Below, piece after piece: positions 1-9,752 of a stretch of 64,000 bases of DNA; position 1 is the first letter of the stretch; every line of letters starts with the position of its first letter. The position numbers and the translations under genes are program-made. The notes below the pieces were generated by a model. It searched no databases. It had not been told where the DNA came from and worked only from the letters and a program-made list of their open reading frames with translations. Origin of the DNA: Histomonas meleagridis. Taxonomy: Eukaryota > Parabasalia > Tritrichomonadida > Dientamoebidae. The stretch lies in the NCBI GenBank assembly GCA_020186115.1, contig WSYJ01000060.1, forward strand, positions 1,178,001 to 1,242,000. Direction: 5' to 3'.

Positions 1-495
1 AAAGATCATTGGCTAGCAGTAAATATTTGCTTGTTTTCTTTGAAATATAATTTATTAATTTTATAATTCAAATTATTATTTGGAATTTTATTAAATAATT
101 TAAAACAGCACTTATTTTTGCAGCTAAAAATGGTCTTACTGAAATAGTTGAGTTACTTCTTGGTAGAAATGATATTAATATTAATGTTTTAGATATTCAT
201 TTGTTATATTAAATGTTTATTTATATGATAATGTTTTTTAAAAAAATTTTGGGAATTTATTTAAATTATGTAAAACAGCTCTTGATTATGCACGTGAAAA
301 TGGATACGAAGAAATTGCTAATATGATTACTCAGAGAGCTGCAGTTCTACATCAAAATAGGTATTCTTTTTATGTCAATAGAAATTATATGTAAAAATAT
401 AATTCCTCTATTAACATTTCTAGAATAATGAAAATTTGGGTGCAAAACTTGAAGCTAAGCTTTTATGGGCGAAAATATTAGAATCTATCTACTAA
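1..495 (+). CDS. 3' end of an ankyrin-repeat gene with intervening spacers (partial)
   Basis: Ankyrin repeats can be read at 105-194 (TALIFAAKNG at the start, NINVLD at the end) and 275-361 (TALDYARENG), followed by a short tail NNENLGAKLEAKLL ending at TAA 493-495. The pieces are not in one frame. AT-rich spacers at 25-104 and 195-274, both exactly 80 nt, and a 62-nt segment at about 361-422 separate them. Each spacer sits at the same point of the repeat, between the Asp/Asn of the loop and the Thr-Ala-Leu that opens the next repeat. The 5' part lies outside the window. Ankyrin proteins of this kind are a very large trichomonad family, usually of unknown role in protein binding. Either the spacers are removed from the RNA or this is a decayed copy; the regular spacing favours the former. 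Confidence 0.6.
25..274 (+). repeat. Two 80-nt AT-rich spacers between ankyrin units (25-104 and 195-274)
   Basis: Both spacers are exactly 80 nt, counted from the last loop codon to the ACA of the next Thr-Ala-Leu. Both end in a related tail, roughly ATTTGGAATTTATT followed by AATTATTTAAA. They contain stops and shift the frame. Three spacers of identical length occur at 17590-17669, 17760-17839 and 18261-18340. Confidence 0.7.
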
Positions 496-673
496 AATCA
501 GTATTTTGAAAAAAAAAATAATTTTTATTTCTAAGACAAATTTTTATTAAGCATAATGGTTGTGTAATTTAATGTAGATCAAAAATAAATTCAATGAAGT
601 CCTAACTGTCATTCATTTTTGGTAAATTTTTCATTTGTGCCAAGATAAGCAGAATAAGAATAACACGCTTCAA

Positions 674-1443
674 ATGAATAACTGGGAAAACACATCCTCA
701 TATCGTTCTTCCAAGTGGAATTCATCTGATAACTCTCATGGGCCTGGTGTAGAATGGACATCTTCTGCTGGCCCCACCTGGAACGTTTCAAATCCAAGCC
801 CACTTGGGGAAACAGTCCTAATAAGTCCAGTGGACACACAAACAATTCACCTAACATAGCTGTTCCTACAAAGCCCATACCAAACCCACCTAATAACTCA
901 TTTCAATCAGGATCCGGAGTTTCATCTATGAATTCAATCAAAGCTGCACCTCCTCCATAGAATGCAAATGAAACGCACAACAAAGAGAATAACGGAAAAC
1001 CACCAAACCCACAAAGTTCAAACCAAGGCAAAGATAAATCAACTTCTTAACCAAGTCCAACAACTGATAAAAAAGATGACACTAAATTACCATCACATAC
1101 AACGAGTTCAAGTGAAGACAAAGACCAAAAACCACAAATACCAGCAGCAGATACAAAAGATGAGACTATACCGCAAACAAATTCTAATCAAGACAAAGAT
1201 CAAAAGCCGCCATCACCTGACGCACAAGCTTCACCGAGTGGAGCAGCTTCCGATTTTGAATATCCCAACACGGGACCCATTTACCTAATTCGTATTCCAT
1301 GTCCAGTAATGATACCGTATTACACTTATAACAATATGCTGAACATGCAATATCCAATGCATCAACAATATCCACAATTTATTCCGATGCAGCAACAGTA
1401 TCCAACGGTAAACTGTTGCACACCTCAGCCGCAAATGATATAG
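674..1443 (+). pseudogene. Pro/Gln/Asn-rich low-complexity protein gene, broken by one frameshift and two stops
   Basis: An ATG at 674 (or in frame at 635) opens a Ser/Asn/Trp-rich sequence beginning MNNWENTSSYRSSKW. Around 795-810 the coherent reading moves to another frame (PTWGNSPNKSSGHTNN) and then runs to TAG 1441-1443, crossing a TAG at 958-960 and a TAA at 1048-1050. The C-terminal half contains the recurrent phrase DKDQKP and a Tyr/Pro/Gln/Met-rich end (MQYPMHQQYPQ). No domain is recognised. Composition stays coherent on both sides of the lesions, so decay looks recent. Both stops sit where a Gln codon would fit (PPP-stop-NAN and STS-stop-PSP), consistent with CAG to TAG and CAA to TAA changes. 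Readthrough is possible but not supported by anything else seen. Confidence 0.55.
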
Positions 1444-2126
1444 TAGCACTAGGAGCAAAACTCAAATCTACAAGTCTACTCGATCTAAACTTTTCGGAAT
1501 ATAAATTTCGAATTCTTTGAATAAATTTTGGGTATACGTTCAAATGATATTATTTAAGAGCGATTCGCTTTCTTTGTATCCACAATGTGATAAATATTCA
1601 TTTCATGAATTAATTCTCTGAGCATATTATAGAAGTGGAAATTATAATTGTAATTATATAGGAAAATCATAAGCGCATCCACACGCAAAGTTCACCCATT
1701 TTGCTTGAGGACAACAGTGAATATTCGCTCAAAGAAATTTGTTTTTGAATCCACAGTGCCTAATAATAGAAACGATGCCCAAGAATGATCTTCTTATAAA
1801 AACACTTTTTCTTGATACTGCTTTTAAAATAAAAATATTCGCAAATGAATAAATTTCAAAATAATATCTCCCCTTCAAAATTGTATACAATTAAATAAAT
1901 ATTTTATAGATATATGTACGATTTTTTAATTAAAGTTTTCATTCATATCTAAAAATTGTTACAACAGGTAAAATATTTTACTTGGTTAACAATCACATGA
2001 TTCAGTTGGATTAAAAGATTTTATTAGATTAAAAAACTCTAATTAAAAATAATTATTTTAATCAATTTGTTACTCGGAGAGAAAAATGCACATTAAAAGA
2101 CAGTTTATTTATTTAAACTGATCAGT
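1444..2126. other. Intergenic, no gene seen
   Basis: About 680 bases of AT-rich sequence between the broken low-complexity gene and the 3' end of the helicase-like gene on the other strand. No coherent reading frame, RNA gene or repeat was recognised. Confidence 0.5.
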
Positions 2127-3233
2127 TTAGAAATACTTTGCGAAGTCACTTTGGAGTTCCTGAATGGCGATGTGGTAAAACTCTTGAAGTTTTTGAAGTT
2201 TTTTTATTTCTGACTTGTCGATTATATTTATATTATAACCCCTTGGATCAAACCTTTTCCTTCCAATTTGTTTCAGATAATTGTCTATATCAGGAAGTTC
2301 TAAGTTAATCATTATCTGAATTTTACTTTTAAGATAATTAAGTGCACATTGACTAATTGTATCCAATAAAATAAGAACTTCTGTGTTACCGTATATAAAC
2401 TCATCAATAACTTTGGATTCAGCAACATCAGCAACATAAAAATCTAAAAGTAAAGAAGTTTTTATTTGGCGTTTTTCAAGTTCTACATGAAGTTCATTAA
2501 TATATTTCATGCAACGTGAAATAACTAACATTTTATTTCCAGATAATTGTGCAATTATATCTAAAGCTGTTGGAATTTTATTTTGAGAATCTTCAACATT
2601 TACATAGTATAAGTATTCTCCTTCAAGACTAAGATAATATCCTTTGTCCATAATCTGAACAGGATCATTTACAAATTGCTTAATTACATTATATAACTCA
2701 AAACGAATATCATTAGAAAAAAATAAAATTTGGATATCTGGATTAAGTTTAGAGAGTATTCCTTCTATACAATGAATGGAATGTGATGAAAAAATAGTAT
2801 AAGATTCATCAATACATACTATTTTAAGATTTTGTAAGTTCATAACATTGTGTTCATGAAGAAATTGTATGGTTTCTGGTTTTGAAATTATGATATGAGG
2901 ACATTGTTTGTTAAGAGTATTATTTTTATCTTGATCAAAATATGACACAAACAAGTTAGGCATTTTCTCACTTAAGCCTATTAATTTCTTGTATGTGTGT
3001 ATAGCAAGAGTATGTGATGATGATAGAATAAGTGCTTGAGTTACTTGAACGGAGGTATCAATTGATTGTAAAATGCCAATTGAAAATGCGCATGTAATTC
3101 CTGATCCACTTTTGGCTTGTGTAACTACGGAACGTCCCATTTTTATAGGATTTATTACCAATGATTGAAAATATGTTGGACTATGTAATCCAAATGAGTA
3201 AATACCTGATTCAAGGTCTTTGTTCAAGTTCAT
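2127..3233 (-). CDS. Degenerate eIF4A-type DEAD-box helicase homologue, probably inactive
   Basis: The protein aligns along its length with eIF4A: a SFSEMNLNKDLESGIYSFG segment (like the eIF4A N-terminal conserved region), a Q-motif region (HSPTYFQ), a motif I region, a DEAD-box region and a C-terminal RecA-like half with an IGRKRFDPRGY segment. Key residues have changed. Counting from a TTG at 3305, the P-loop reads AKSGSGIT with Ile70 where Lys binds ATP, the DEAD box is DESY (166-169), motif III is FSND, and the usual ARGID region is QCALNYL. ATP hydrolysis is therefore unlikely. The only usable in-frame ATG is at 3233, inside the N-terminal motif. Upstream the frame stays open to 3332, where an ATG is directly followed by TAA, as if the original start was destroyed. 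It may be a non-catalytic paralogue or a young pseudogene. Confidence 0.7.
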   Translation of the reverse strand: MNLNKDLESGIYSFGLHSPTYFQSLVINPIKMGRSVVTQAKSGSGITCAFSIGILQSIDTSVQVTQALILSSSHTLAIHTYKKLIGLSEKMPNLFVSYFDQDKNNTLNKQCPHIIISKPETIQFLHEHNVMNLQNLKIVCIDESYTIFSSHSIHCIEGILSKLNPDIQILFFSNDIRFELYNVIKQFVNDPVQIMDKGYYLSLEGEYLYYVNVEDSQNKIPTALDIIAQLSGNKMLVISRCMKYINELHVELEKRQIKTSLLLDFYVADVAESKVIDEFIYGNTEVLILLDTISQCALNYLKSKIQIMINLELPDIDNYLKQIGRKRFDPRGYNINIIDKSEIKKLQKLQEFYHIAIQELQSDFAKYF

Positions 3234-3357
3234 TTCTGAAAAACTCTCAATTTCTTCAAACCAATTAGAAAAAAGTTTTGTTTCTTGTTTCAATCTTGAA
3301 TTCAAGTCAAATAAATCTTCTCTTTCAAAGGTTTACATTTTAATGCGCACGTTTATA

Positions 3358-3845
3358 ACTATTTCAAGTCCTGGACATTTGGTATATAAATATTCATAAG
3401 GTTTATACATCCTCTGAATGCACCAGATTCAATACTTCGTACACCTACATCTAAAGTTATTGTTTCAAATCCTGTACATTTGGAAAATGCATTATCACCA
3501 TGCTATCACAACGAATTGTAATATCAATTAATGAAATACATTCATAAAATGCACTTCATCCAATTCCACTCACTAATTTTTCTGGAAATTTTACATATTC
3601 TAATTTTTTACATGATGCAAATGCTCCATTATATTTCCAACTGACTCTCCAATTATTACTGATGTTAACAAAGACCATTGTTTGGGTACATTATTTTCAA
3701 GCTCTCCAACATTAATAATTATAAAATGTTCTATAACATTCAGATACTCTTTTGAAAAATCATCTGAAGCAGTTATTGTGAGAGTATTTGTTTTGTGTTA
3801 GCAAAAAATATATTCATCAAAATCAAAAATATTTTGAAATTTCAT
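3358..3845 (-). pseudogene. BspA-like leucine-rich repeat protein relic
   Basis: Minus-strand fragments read as a BspA/TpLRR protein: an N-terminal piece TNTLTITASDDFSKEYL, then GAFASCKKLEYVKFPEKL, SAFYECISLIDITI and a unit around GVRSIESGAFRGC. In-frame stops and frameshifts separate them. The 3' part closely resembles plus-strand sequence at about 55200-55320, including ACTTTAGATG and TACGAAGTATTG. BspA-like proteins are abundant trichomonad surface proteins. This copy is short, broken and very unlikely to be functional. Confidence 0.65.
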
Positions 3846-4788
3846 TTATTTTTATTATAAATTAAATAATTTTTATAAAAATATTTAATAAAAAGAAAAA
3901 AAGAATGTTAAAATCCTTGTAAACAATGAAAATTTTTGAATAATATTCCTTCAAATAGAAAAAAAAAATCCTTTTTCCCAATAAATGAATTTTTTTTTCT
4001 CATTTCGAAATTTTCGTTATTTGAATGTTTTAACAAACGCTTATTATCCAAGTGGCTATTCCATATTTTTAATGATGTTAATCCAAGGTTTATAGGTTTT
4101 TCATGCCTTTACATTTTAGACAGAAACAAAGCAACTGCAAATATCTTACTTGTTTTTTTTTTTTAAAAAACAAATACTTAAAAATTTTAATATCATTTTG
4201 CAGAGTTGTACTTGAATGCTTGCCCCCAAATAGTTAGATAGAAGTATTTTTTGAATACAAAATATTAAATTTAATAACTTATAATTTCATAAAGTTGAAA
4301 GTGATTTGACACAAGCGGGGCACAAACCTTAACCAGGAGGAATTATTCATCTGGGATACAATGATTTAAGTAAAATTAAAATATGTTAAAAAAATTAAAT
4401 TTCATTAAGATATGCACACAAACTTAATTGAACAAATCTACCAAAATTTAGATCCAATTGTAAATAGTCTTCATTGGAGATTAATTCCAATAATAAATAT
4501 TACATCCAAATTCTGCAACAACAATTGGAAATTTTCAGAATTAGCAACAGTTATCATTGGAGAAAATGTAAACTTTATCATTTTTCTGTTGTAATAATTT
4601 TACATGTATTTATTTTACAGGCTATGAATCACCAACTGACATGGGTTGTGATGCCTTTGACATCAAATTTACACCAAGACACAACACTTTGCTCAAATTT
4701 TTAAACTGTTTTTTATCTGGTCACATCACAAAATTAACACAGAAATTGTTTTGAAAAATGTTTTATTGTTGTTGTCGGGGGCCAATCC
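3846..4788. other. Intergenic, AT-rich, no supported gene
   Basis: Contains long T and A runs (around 3960-4000 and 4150-4165). Short open frames at 3936-4166 and 4412-4704 have low-complexity translations, no recognisable motif and no partner in other frames, so I do not call them genes. Confidence 0.5.
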
Positions 4789-5457
4789 CTAGGGAGCAGG
4801 AACTTTTGGAAACTTATTTGGTTCGGAAATGAGTTGAATCTTTTGAATTGGAAGAGAATGTTCGTCGGGCAAATTATTTTGCTTTTTGACATCATTCTTC
4901 CTTTTCCTTTTTCGGGTTGTTTTCCTTTTTGGAAATGGTTGAAGTGTTGCTTTTTCAGGAAATGGGGTTGCTGATGAAAATGCAGAACATTTCAAAAGTC
5001 TATCATTGAATTTCATATACTTCAAAGCCATAATAACTGACAATGAAGTGGGCAAATCAGCAAAACGAACTTTAAAACTATTTGGCGAATATGGATGAAC
5101 CTCAAAATACGAATGACCCACAACCATTGTTAGAAATGACCTAAAATTCTTTAGCGTGGAATTGTGAACATTAGAAACAATAATTATTGTTGGATCAACA
5201 AAATACCTCAAAACAATTATTACATCTCCACAATTTGCAATTGAATATTTTTGCTTTTGCGATTTAATGTATTTAATTATTTCCTCAATTGTTGGTTTGA
5301 ATTTTAATAAATCAGGATGGTAAAGGAGAGCTTTAATTGGGAGGTTTGAAGTACCGAGCAGCTTTGAAAATAGCCTAATATCCTTGGTAAAGTTTTCTAT
5401 TGCAAGCAAGTACTCGATTTTTCTTCCAAGATTGAAGCAGTCGTTGTCTTCCACCAT
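4789..5457 (-). CDS. Putative RRM-like RNA-binding protein with a basic tail
   Basis: The first ATG is at 5457. The frame is open from 5544, but it opens there with GTG directly after a stop, so 222 residues starting MVEDNDCFNLGRK are preferred. The middle has the shape of an RRM: a strand TIIIVSNVHN (RNP2-like), a helix, then FKVRFADLPTSLSVIMALKYM and NDRLLKC, which fit RNP1, helix 2 and strand 4. The RNP aromatic residues are poorly kept. The C-terminus has a strong basic cluster (KRKTTRKRKRKND), a likely nuclear localisation signal. An RNA-binding nuclear role is inference from fold resemblance alone; I do not recognise an orthologue. Confidence 0.5.
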   Translation of the reverse strand: MVEDNDCFNLGRKIEYLLAIENFTKDIRLFSKLLGTSNLPIKALLYHPDLLKFKPTIEEIIKYIKSQKQKYSIANCGDVIIVLRYFVDPTIIIVSNVHNSTLKNFRSFLTMVVGHSYFEVHPYSPNSFKVRFADLPTSLSVIMALKYMKFNDRLLKCSAFSSATPFPEKATLQPFPKRKTTRKRKRKNDVKKQNNLPDEHSLPIQKIQLISEPNKFPKVPAP

Positions 5458-5771
5458 GTAATGAACACTAACAGACTTTGTCAAATCGATATTCAAAAAT
5501 TCTGAGCATATTCTGCCAAAAAATAAAGTGAAGTGAAACCGCACTTTTTAATTTCCACTTTTTGAGTTTAAACATATCACCTCACTCCAAAATTTCTTTT
5601 TGATTCATTAAGTCGTAATGAACGTTGTTCCATAAACCCAAACATCAACTCTTTTTTAGAATTTTCTCATTTAGATAAAGATATAAAAAAACTTTTGGTT
5701 AAACTATATTCTAAAATTTTTAATCATAATCACAGCCTATCTTATTTTAAAGCTTTTACTAACAAATATAT

Positions 5772-6758
5772 TTAATCTGACCAATCTGAAACATCACAAA
5801 TTGGACCAATTTGTTCTTCTGGTCTCCAAACACACATAAAAGAATCGCAACCAGCAGACGCAATTCCATCATCAAATGCAGTCAAAGCTACGATTTCCAT
5901 CACATGTCCAAACAAAGCTTGTGATTTAGTCATATTAATAATTGCGTTTGATTCAGGTACAAACAAATCTTCGTTATGAGTACACATCTGTACATTCCTC
6001 GCAAAATTCGGTGGAGTCTTCAACATATATTGTAAAAATGTTGATGTACCTTCATCAACACTCCACTGCCTAATGCATCCCTGTTTGTCAAGAGAATAAA
6101 TTTGTCTTCCATTTTCACTCATTGTTATCCCTATTATCGGTTGATCATGTGCAGGAAGATCATTTGTATCAAATAATGATTGCTTCCACCAACCAAATTG
6201 GAATGGAGAATATGGGTTTCGTATGTCAAAGAGATATAAATTACCTTCTTCATCACCACAGACAACTGATGAATCGGATGCCCATTCAACAACATTGATA
6301 ATGGTTTGCTTGGGCGCTTTAAGACCAATAAGGTTTGCAGATTCCCTTATATCGAAAATACGAGTAAGTCCTTTATCTAAGGCAGCAGCAATAATTGGTG
6401 ATTTGGAATTAAAAGAACATGAAAATACTTTGGTGCCGCAATCATATTCAATAAATGGTTCTTGATATTTAGCAGTGTTGTATATTCTTACGTAGTTATC
6501 ATAAGAAGAAGTAAGAAAGTTATTTTTTTGATCTTTCCGCCATTTAATATCTGTTATTATTGTAGGACATGGTAAGCATGTGCAAAAAATAGGTTGTAGC
6601 TTGATAGCGTCATAAAGAAAAAAATATCCGTTTTCTGTTGATCCTACAATGAATCTTTTTTCAATGAAATCTGTATCAAGTGATGTTATTGTAGAACCTT
6701 TAAGATGTGGAGTTGAATATTGTGATACAACTCTATATCTTCCTTCTGAAATAAGCAT
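5772..6758 (-). CDS. WD40 protein, probable CSA/ERCC8 homologue
   Basis: This 328-residue beta-propeller resembles CSA (ERCC8), the substrate receptor of a CUL4-DDB1 ubiquitin ligase in transcription-coupled nucleotide excision repair. Blades can be followed from GSTITSLDTDFIEKRFIVGS through DNYVRIYNT, KGLTRIFDIRE, GNLYLFDIRNP and LPAHDQPIIGITMSENGRQI to AGCDSFMCVWRPEEQ. Order and spacing follow CSA, including the late strand DLFVPESNAIINM followed by LFGH and an acidic Asp/Ser/Trp-containing C-terminus (VSDWSD). The length is somewhat below the roughly 400 residues usual for CSA. It starts with ATG at 6758. A generic DDB1-associated WD40 protein is the alternative. Confidence 0.65.
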   Translation of the reverse strand: MLISEGRYRVVSQYSTPHLKGSTITSLDTDFIEKRFIVGSTENGYFFLYDAIKLQPIFCTCLPCPTIITDIKWRKDQKNNFLTSSYDNYVRIYNTAKYQEPFIEYDCGTKVFSCSFNSKSPIIAAALDKGLTRIFDIRESANLIGLKAPKQTIINVVEWASDSSVVCGDEEGNLYLFDIRNPYSPFQFGWWKQSLFDTNDLPAHDQPIIGITMSENGRQIYSLDKQGCIRQWSVDEGTSTFLQYMLKTPPNFARNVQMCTHNEDLFVPESNAIINMTKSQALFGHVMEIVALTAFDDGIASAGCDSFMCVWRPEEQIGPICDVSDWSD

Positions 6759-7102
6759 CTACAAAACAGCAATGTTGTTGTTGAATATTCAATTTTTCTA
6801 GACTGGGCACGTTAATTTGCAAACACAACATTGGCACTTTTATTTTACCAGAAATTCTATGAAATTTGATCCCACACCCAACAAAAATTCTCTTGATGAT
6901 TCCTCTGGTTGTTTATTAAGCTATGCTACATGAAATGATTCTGCTATATTAAAATAATATATTACCGAATTGTCTGATACCCACTAAAAACTAAATCGGA
7001 GTCCAAAGAATTAAATTACGAATTTTGAATTAATTATTTGTCAATCGACAGCATTTGAAAAAAAAATTCAATTGTTTATATTTTTAATAAAAATAATCTG
7101 TT
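6759..7102. other. Intergenic between the WD40 and importin genes
   Basis: About 340 bases holding the upstream region of the WD40 gene and the 3' flank of the importin gene. No gene or clear promoter motif was seen. Confidence 0.4.
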
Positions 7103-9694
7103 TTATAAATCATCGATGAAATCTCTTATATACTGAGCCTCATTGTGTAGTTCCTCATTATTTTCTTGTTCGATGCCGACCTCCACCAATTTTTGTATAT
7201 ATTTCCTATGCAGCTCTGCGTTTACTCTTGTATTCAGTGCTCTTCCCATATTCTTTATTAAGAAATAAATTTCTTTTAATATTCTATCATTAAATATTCC
7301 TTTAAAAGAAATTTGTGCCAAGAACTCCAAAATGAAACGTTTTCTCTGTAGTAAGAAATCAATATTTTCTTTAAATCCATTAAAAATATTTGTATACCCA
7401 TGGATTACTGCACAAACGAAATCTTCTTGCAGGTCAATATTTTCGTCGAATTTTTCAATTTTTACTTTGGTCAAATTATCGAAGAATTCGATTGCCGCAT
7501 TTAAGTTTTGTTGTTGAACATATAAATAATTATTCCCGAGAACAAGAGATAATGAAATTATTATTGATGGAATTAAATTCTTCTCATTACTTATATTTAT
7601 GAAATTAAGTAAACTGATGACAACATTATCTGATAATTCTTTAATACTTTGAGGAATATATTGAAAGATATCTATAATAACCTCAAAAATAATAAATAAT
7701 AATGTCGAATTATTTGAATCTAATGAAGAAATTAGAATTTGTAAAATATGATTCGAATAATTTGCTACGTTATATTGACATACTTGAATAAGTGCTGATA
7801 TTCCTAATAATGAATCTCCAAATAATTCATTTGAATTTAAGAAACTTACAAAACTATTAATAAAGAATTCGCAATAATCATTCATTATTTGTGGTCCAAG
7901 TTTTCTTGTTATTATCATCATTGATTGACATATTGAACCTTTTATATATATATTACTATTGACTATATTCACTTTATATTGTTCAATGATTTTAATAATT
8001 GCTTCTGTTATATTCTCTGTCGTATTTTTTATAAATGAATTTAACGCATCGAATAAATGAGATACAAAAATATCATTTTCATTCTGACTGATGTTCTCAA
8101 ATATCATATTAAGAAATCGATCAGTATATTGTTCATTAAGTTCATTATCATTATATCGAAAGATATTATTTAATATTTGACACGCCCTTTTCATTATAAT
8201 ACCTTTTAATGGGATATTTTGTTCACATAATGTGAATAATCGTTCGAAATTATTTTCTTCTTTAACTAAATCGCCATATTTATGAATGCATTTCGATAAT
8301 GTCCATAATGTAGTTTCTTTTAATCGTGGACAATCGTTTTGTTCTGCAAATGATATCAGATAATTAATTTTGGATAGTATAAATTGATATACATTAGGAT
8401 TTAATGGATCTGAAGTTAAGACTAAGATACTTAATACTGCAGCATGTATTTCGACCCAATTTTGTGATTCGATTTTCTCATTACAAAAAAAGCCAAGTCT
8501 TTCATATATGAATTCACTATTAAAAAAATAAAATTCACTTAAGACATCTGTGGCATACATATGTGGTAATATATCAACTGTTGTGTCTTCAATGTCGGTA
8601 TCATTAATCGGAATGTTTAATAACTCTGAAAGCATAAGATCGACAAATGATTGTGACCCAATGGAACATACTGATTGACATTCTGGTCCAAGTTTCCTTT
8701 CAAATTGTGCAATATCATACCAAAAATTAATGGCAACACATCGTGATGAAGATTGTGAATTAATAGTAGCTAAATGAATTAGTTCAAAGATTTTGGGGAG
8801 AATTTGTTGATCATTAAATAAAAAATCATGGAATTTGAAAATGATTTCACTCAGAAAATTGACAAGTATATGAAAAAGTGTAACATCGGAATTTGGAAAT
8901 GAATTTTGTATTATATTAAGATAACCAATAACAATATCTGGAGAGTATACATTAGGTGCCCAATTAAGGAGTTGATAAGAGGCATTAGCAGCATCTATTC
9001 GAATGGATAATGGTAAATTTTGATTTACAATGGTGTTCCCTAAATTTTTTGGAAATACATGGAAAAGACCTTGCTGTTGTTCTGTGACTTTTAAATACGT
9101 TTTTTTAAGAATTCGGCAACTAAAGATATCCGATATCGCACGAACTAGACCAGAAAAATATGCTGGTGATATGCCTGGCTTTGAAATTTCAGCAAAAATT
9201 TGAGCACACAAAGAAAAATATTTTTTCCAATCATTTTCGATCAAAACAATATCAGAAATTCCTTTTGAACACATATTTCGGATACTAATATCTGGGTGTG
9301 ATAAACCTCGCATAAATGCACCCTTTATTTTTGAATGATATTTAAGTGTAAAATCATTAAACCATAGATTCAATAACATTTTATGTGTAAAACCTCTTTT
9401 TTCTTTTAAAGCATGTTCCATTAAAACTGAAGCAAATTTTTGTTCTTGAATTTTTGATTTTGGATCCAAAAAAAGATTTATCGAATAATCCAAAAAATTG
9501 CAAAAAGATTCTGGTTGATAAACTAGAAGATTTAATAAATTTTGGTTTGCCGTATTACGTTCTTGGTTATCAGTTGTATATAAATAAGTATCTACATAAT
9601 GTCTAAAATCTTCTTCGCTCATCAGTTTCTGAACAAAGCTGTTCAATATCCACAAACCGTTTAAAATAATACCACAAATTGAATGCAAAATCAT
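7103..9694 (-). CDS. Importin-beta (karyopherin) homologue
   Basis: An 863-residue all-helical HEAT-repeat protein. Near the N-terminus is an importin-beta N-terminal type segment (NLLVYQPESFCNFLDY, then EQKFASVLMEHALKEK). Further on, HEAT pairs such as NWVEIHAAVLSILVL and CPRLKETTLWTLSKCIHKYG match the repeat pattern of importin-beta-1. It ends with ELHNEAQYIRDFIDDL. Length is right for importin-beta (about 860-880). Such proteins carry cargo through nuclear pores and release it on binding Ran-GTP. The ATG at 9694 gives a hydrophobic 24-residue leader that is odd for this family; the ATG at 9622 (MSEEDFRHYVDTY) is the more likely start. It could also be another karyopherin of similar size. 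Confidence 0.7.
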   Translation of the reverse strand: MILHSICGIILNGLWILNSFVQKLMSEEDFRHYVDTYLYTTDNQERNTANQNLLNLLVYQPESFCNFLDYSINLFLDPKSKIQEQKFASVLMEHALKEKRGFTHKMLLNLWFNDFTLKYHSKIKGAFMRGLSHPDISIRNMCSKGISDIVLIENDWKKYFSLCAQIFAEISKPGISPAYFSGLVRAISDIFSCRILKKTYLKVTEQQQGLFHVFPKNLGNTIVNQNLPLSIRIDAANASYQLLNWAPNVYSPDIVIGYLNIIQNSFPNSDVTLFHILVNFLSEIIFKFHDFLFNDQQILPKIFELIHLATINSQSSSRCVAINFWYDIAQFERKLGPECQSVCSIGSQSFVDLMLSELLNIPINDTDIEDTTVDILPHMYATDVLSEFYFFNSEFIYERLGFFCNEKIESQNWVEIHAAVLSILVLTSDPLNPNVYQFILSKINYLISFAEQNDCPRLKETTLWTLSKCIHKYGDLVKEENNFERLFTLCEQNIPLKGIIMKRACQILNNIFRYNDNELNEQYTDRFLNMIFENISQNENDIFVSHLFDALNSFIKNTTENITEAIIKIIEQYKVNIVNSNIYIKGSICQSMMIITRKLGPQIMNDYCEFFINSFVSFLNSNELFGDSLLGISALIQVCQYNVANYSNHILQILISSLDSNNSTLLFIIFEVIIDIFQYIPQSIKELSDNVVISLLNFINISNEKNLIPSIIISLSLVLGNNYLYVQQQNLNAAIEFFDNLTKVKIEKFDENIDLQEDFVCAVIHGYTNIFNGFKENIDFLLQRKRFILEFLAQISFKGIFNDRILKEIYFLIKNMGRALNTRVNAELHRKYIQKLVEVGIEQENNEELHNEAQYIRDFIDDL

Positions 9695-9752
9695 CGTCTT
9701 AAAAAAAATAAATTATTATATTTATAATTTTTATAACAAAATCATGATAATA

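Noticed and set aside
958-1050. Reassignment of TAA/TAG to Gln
   Set aside because: Intact genes in the window end in TAA or TAG at family-typical C-termini (for example TOR after WCPFW), so a changed genetic code is not supported.
4412-4704. Two short overlapping plus-strand frames
   Set aside because: Low-complexity translations with no motif. A GTAAAC...TTTTACAG segment looks intron-like, but joining it gives no recognisable protein.
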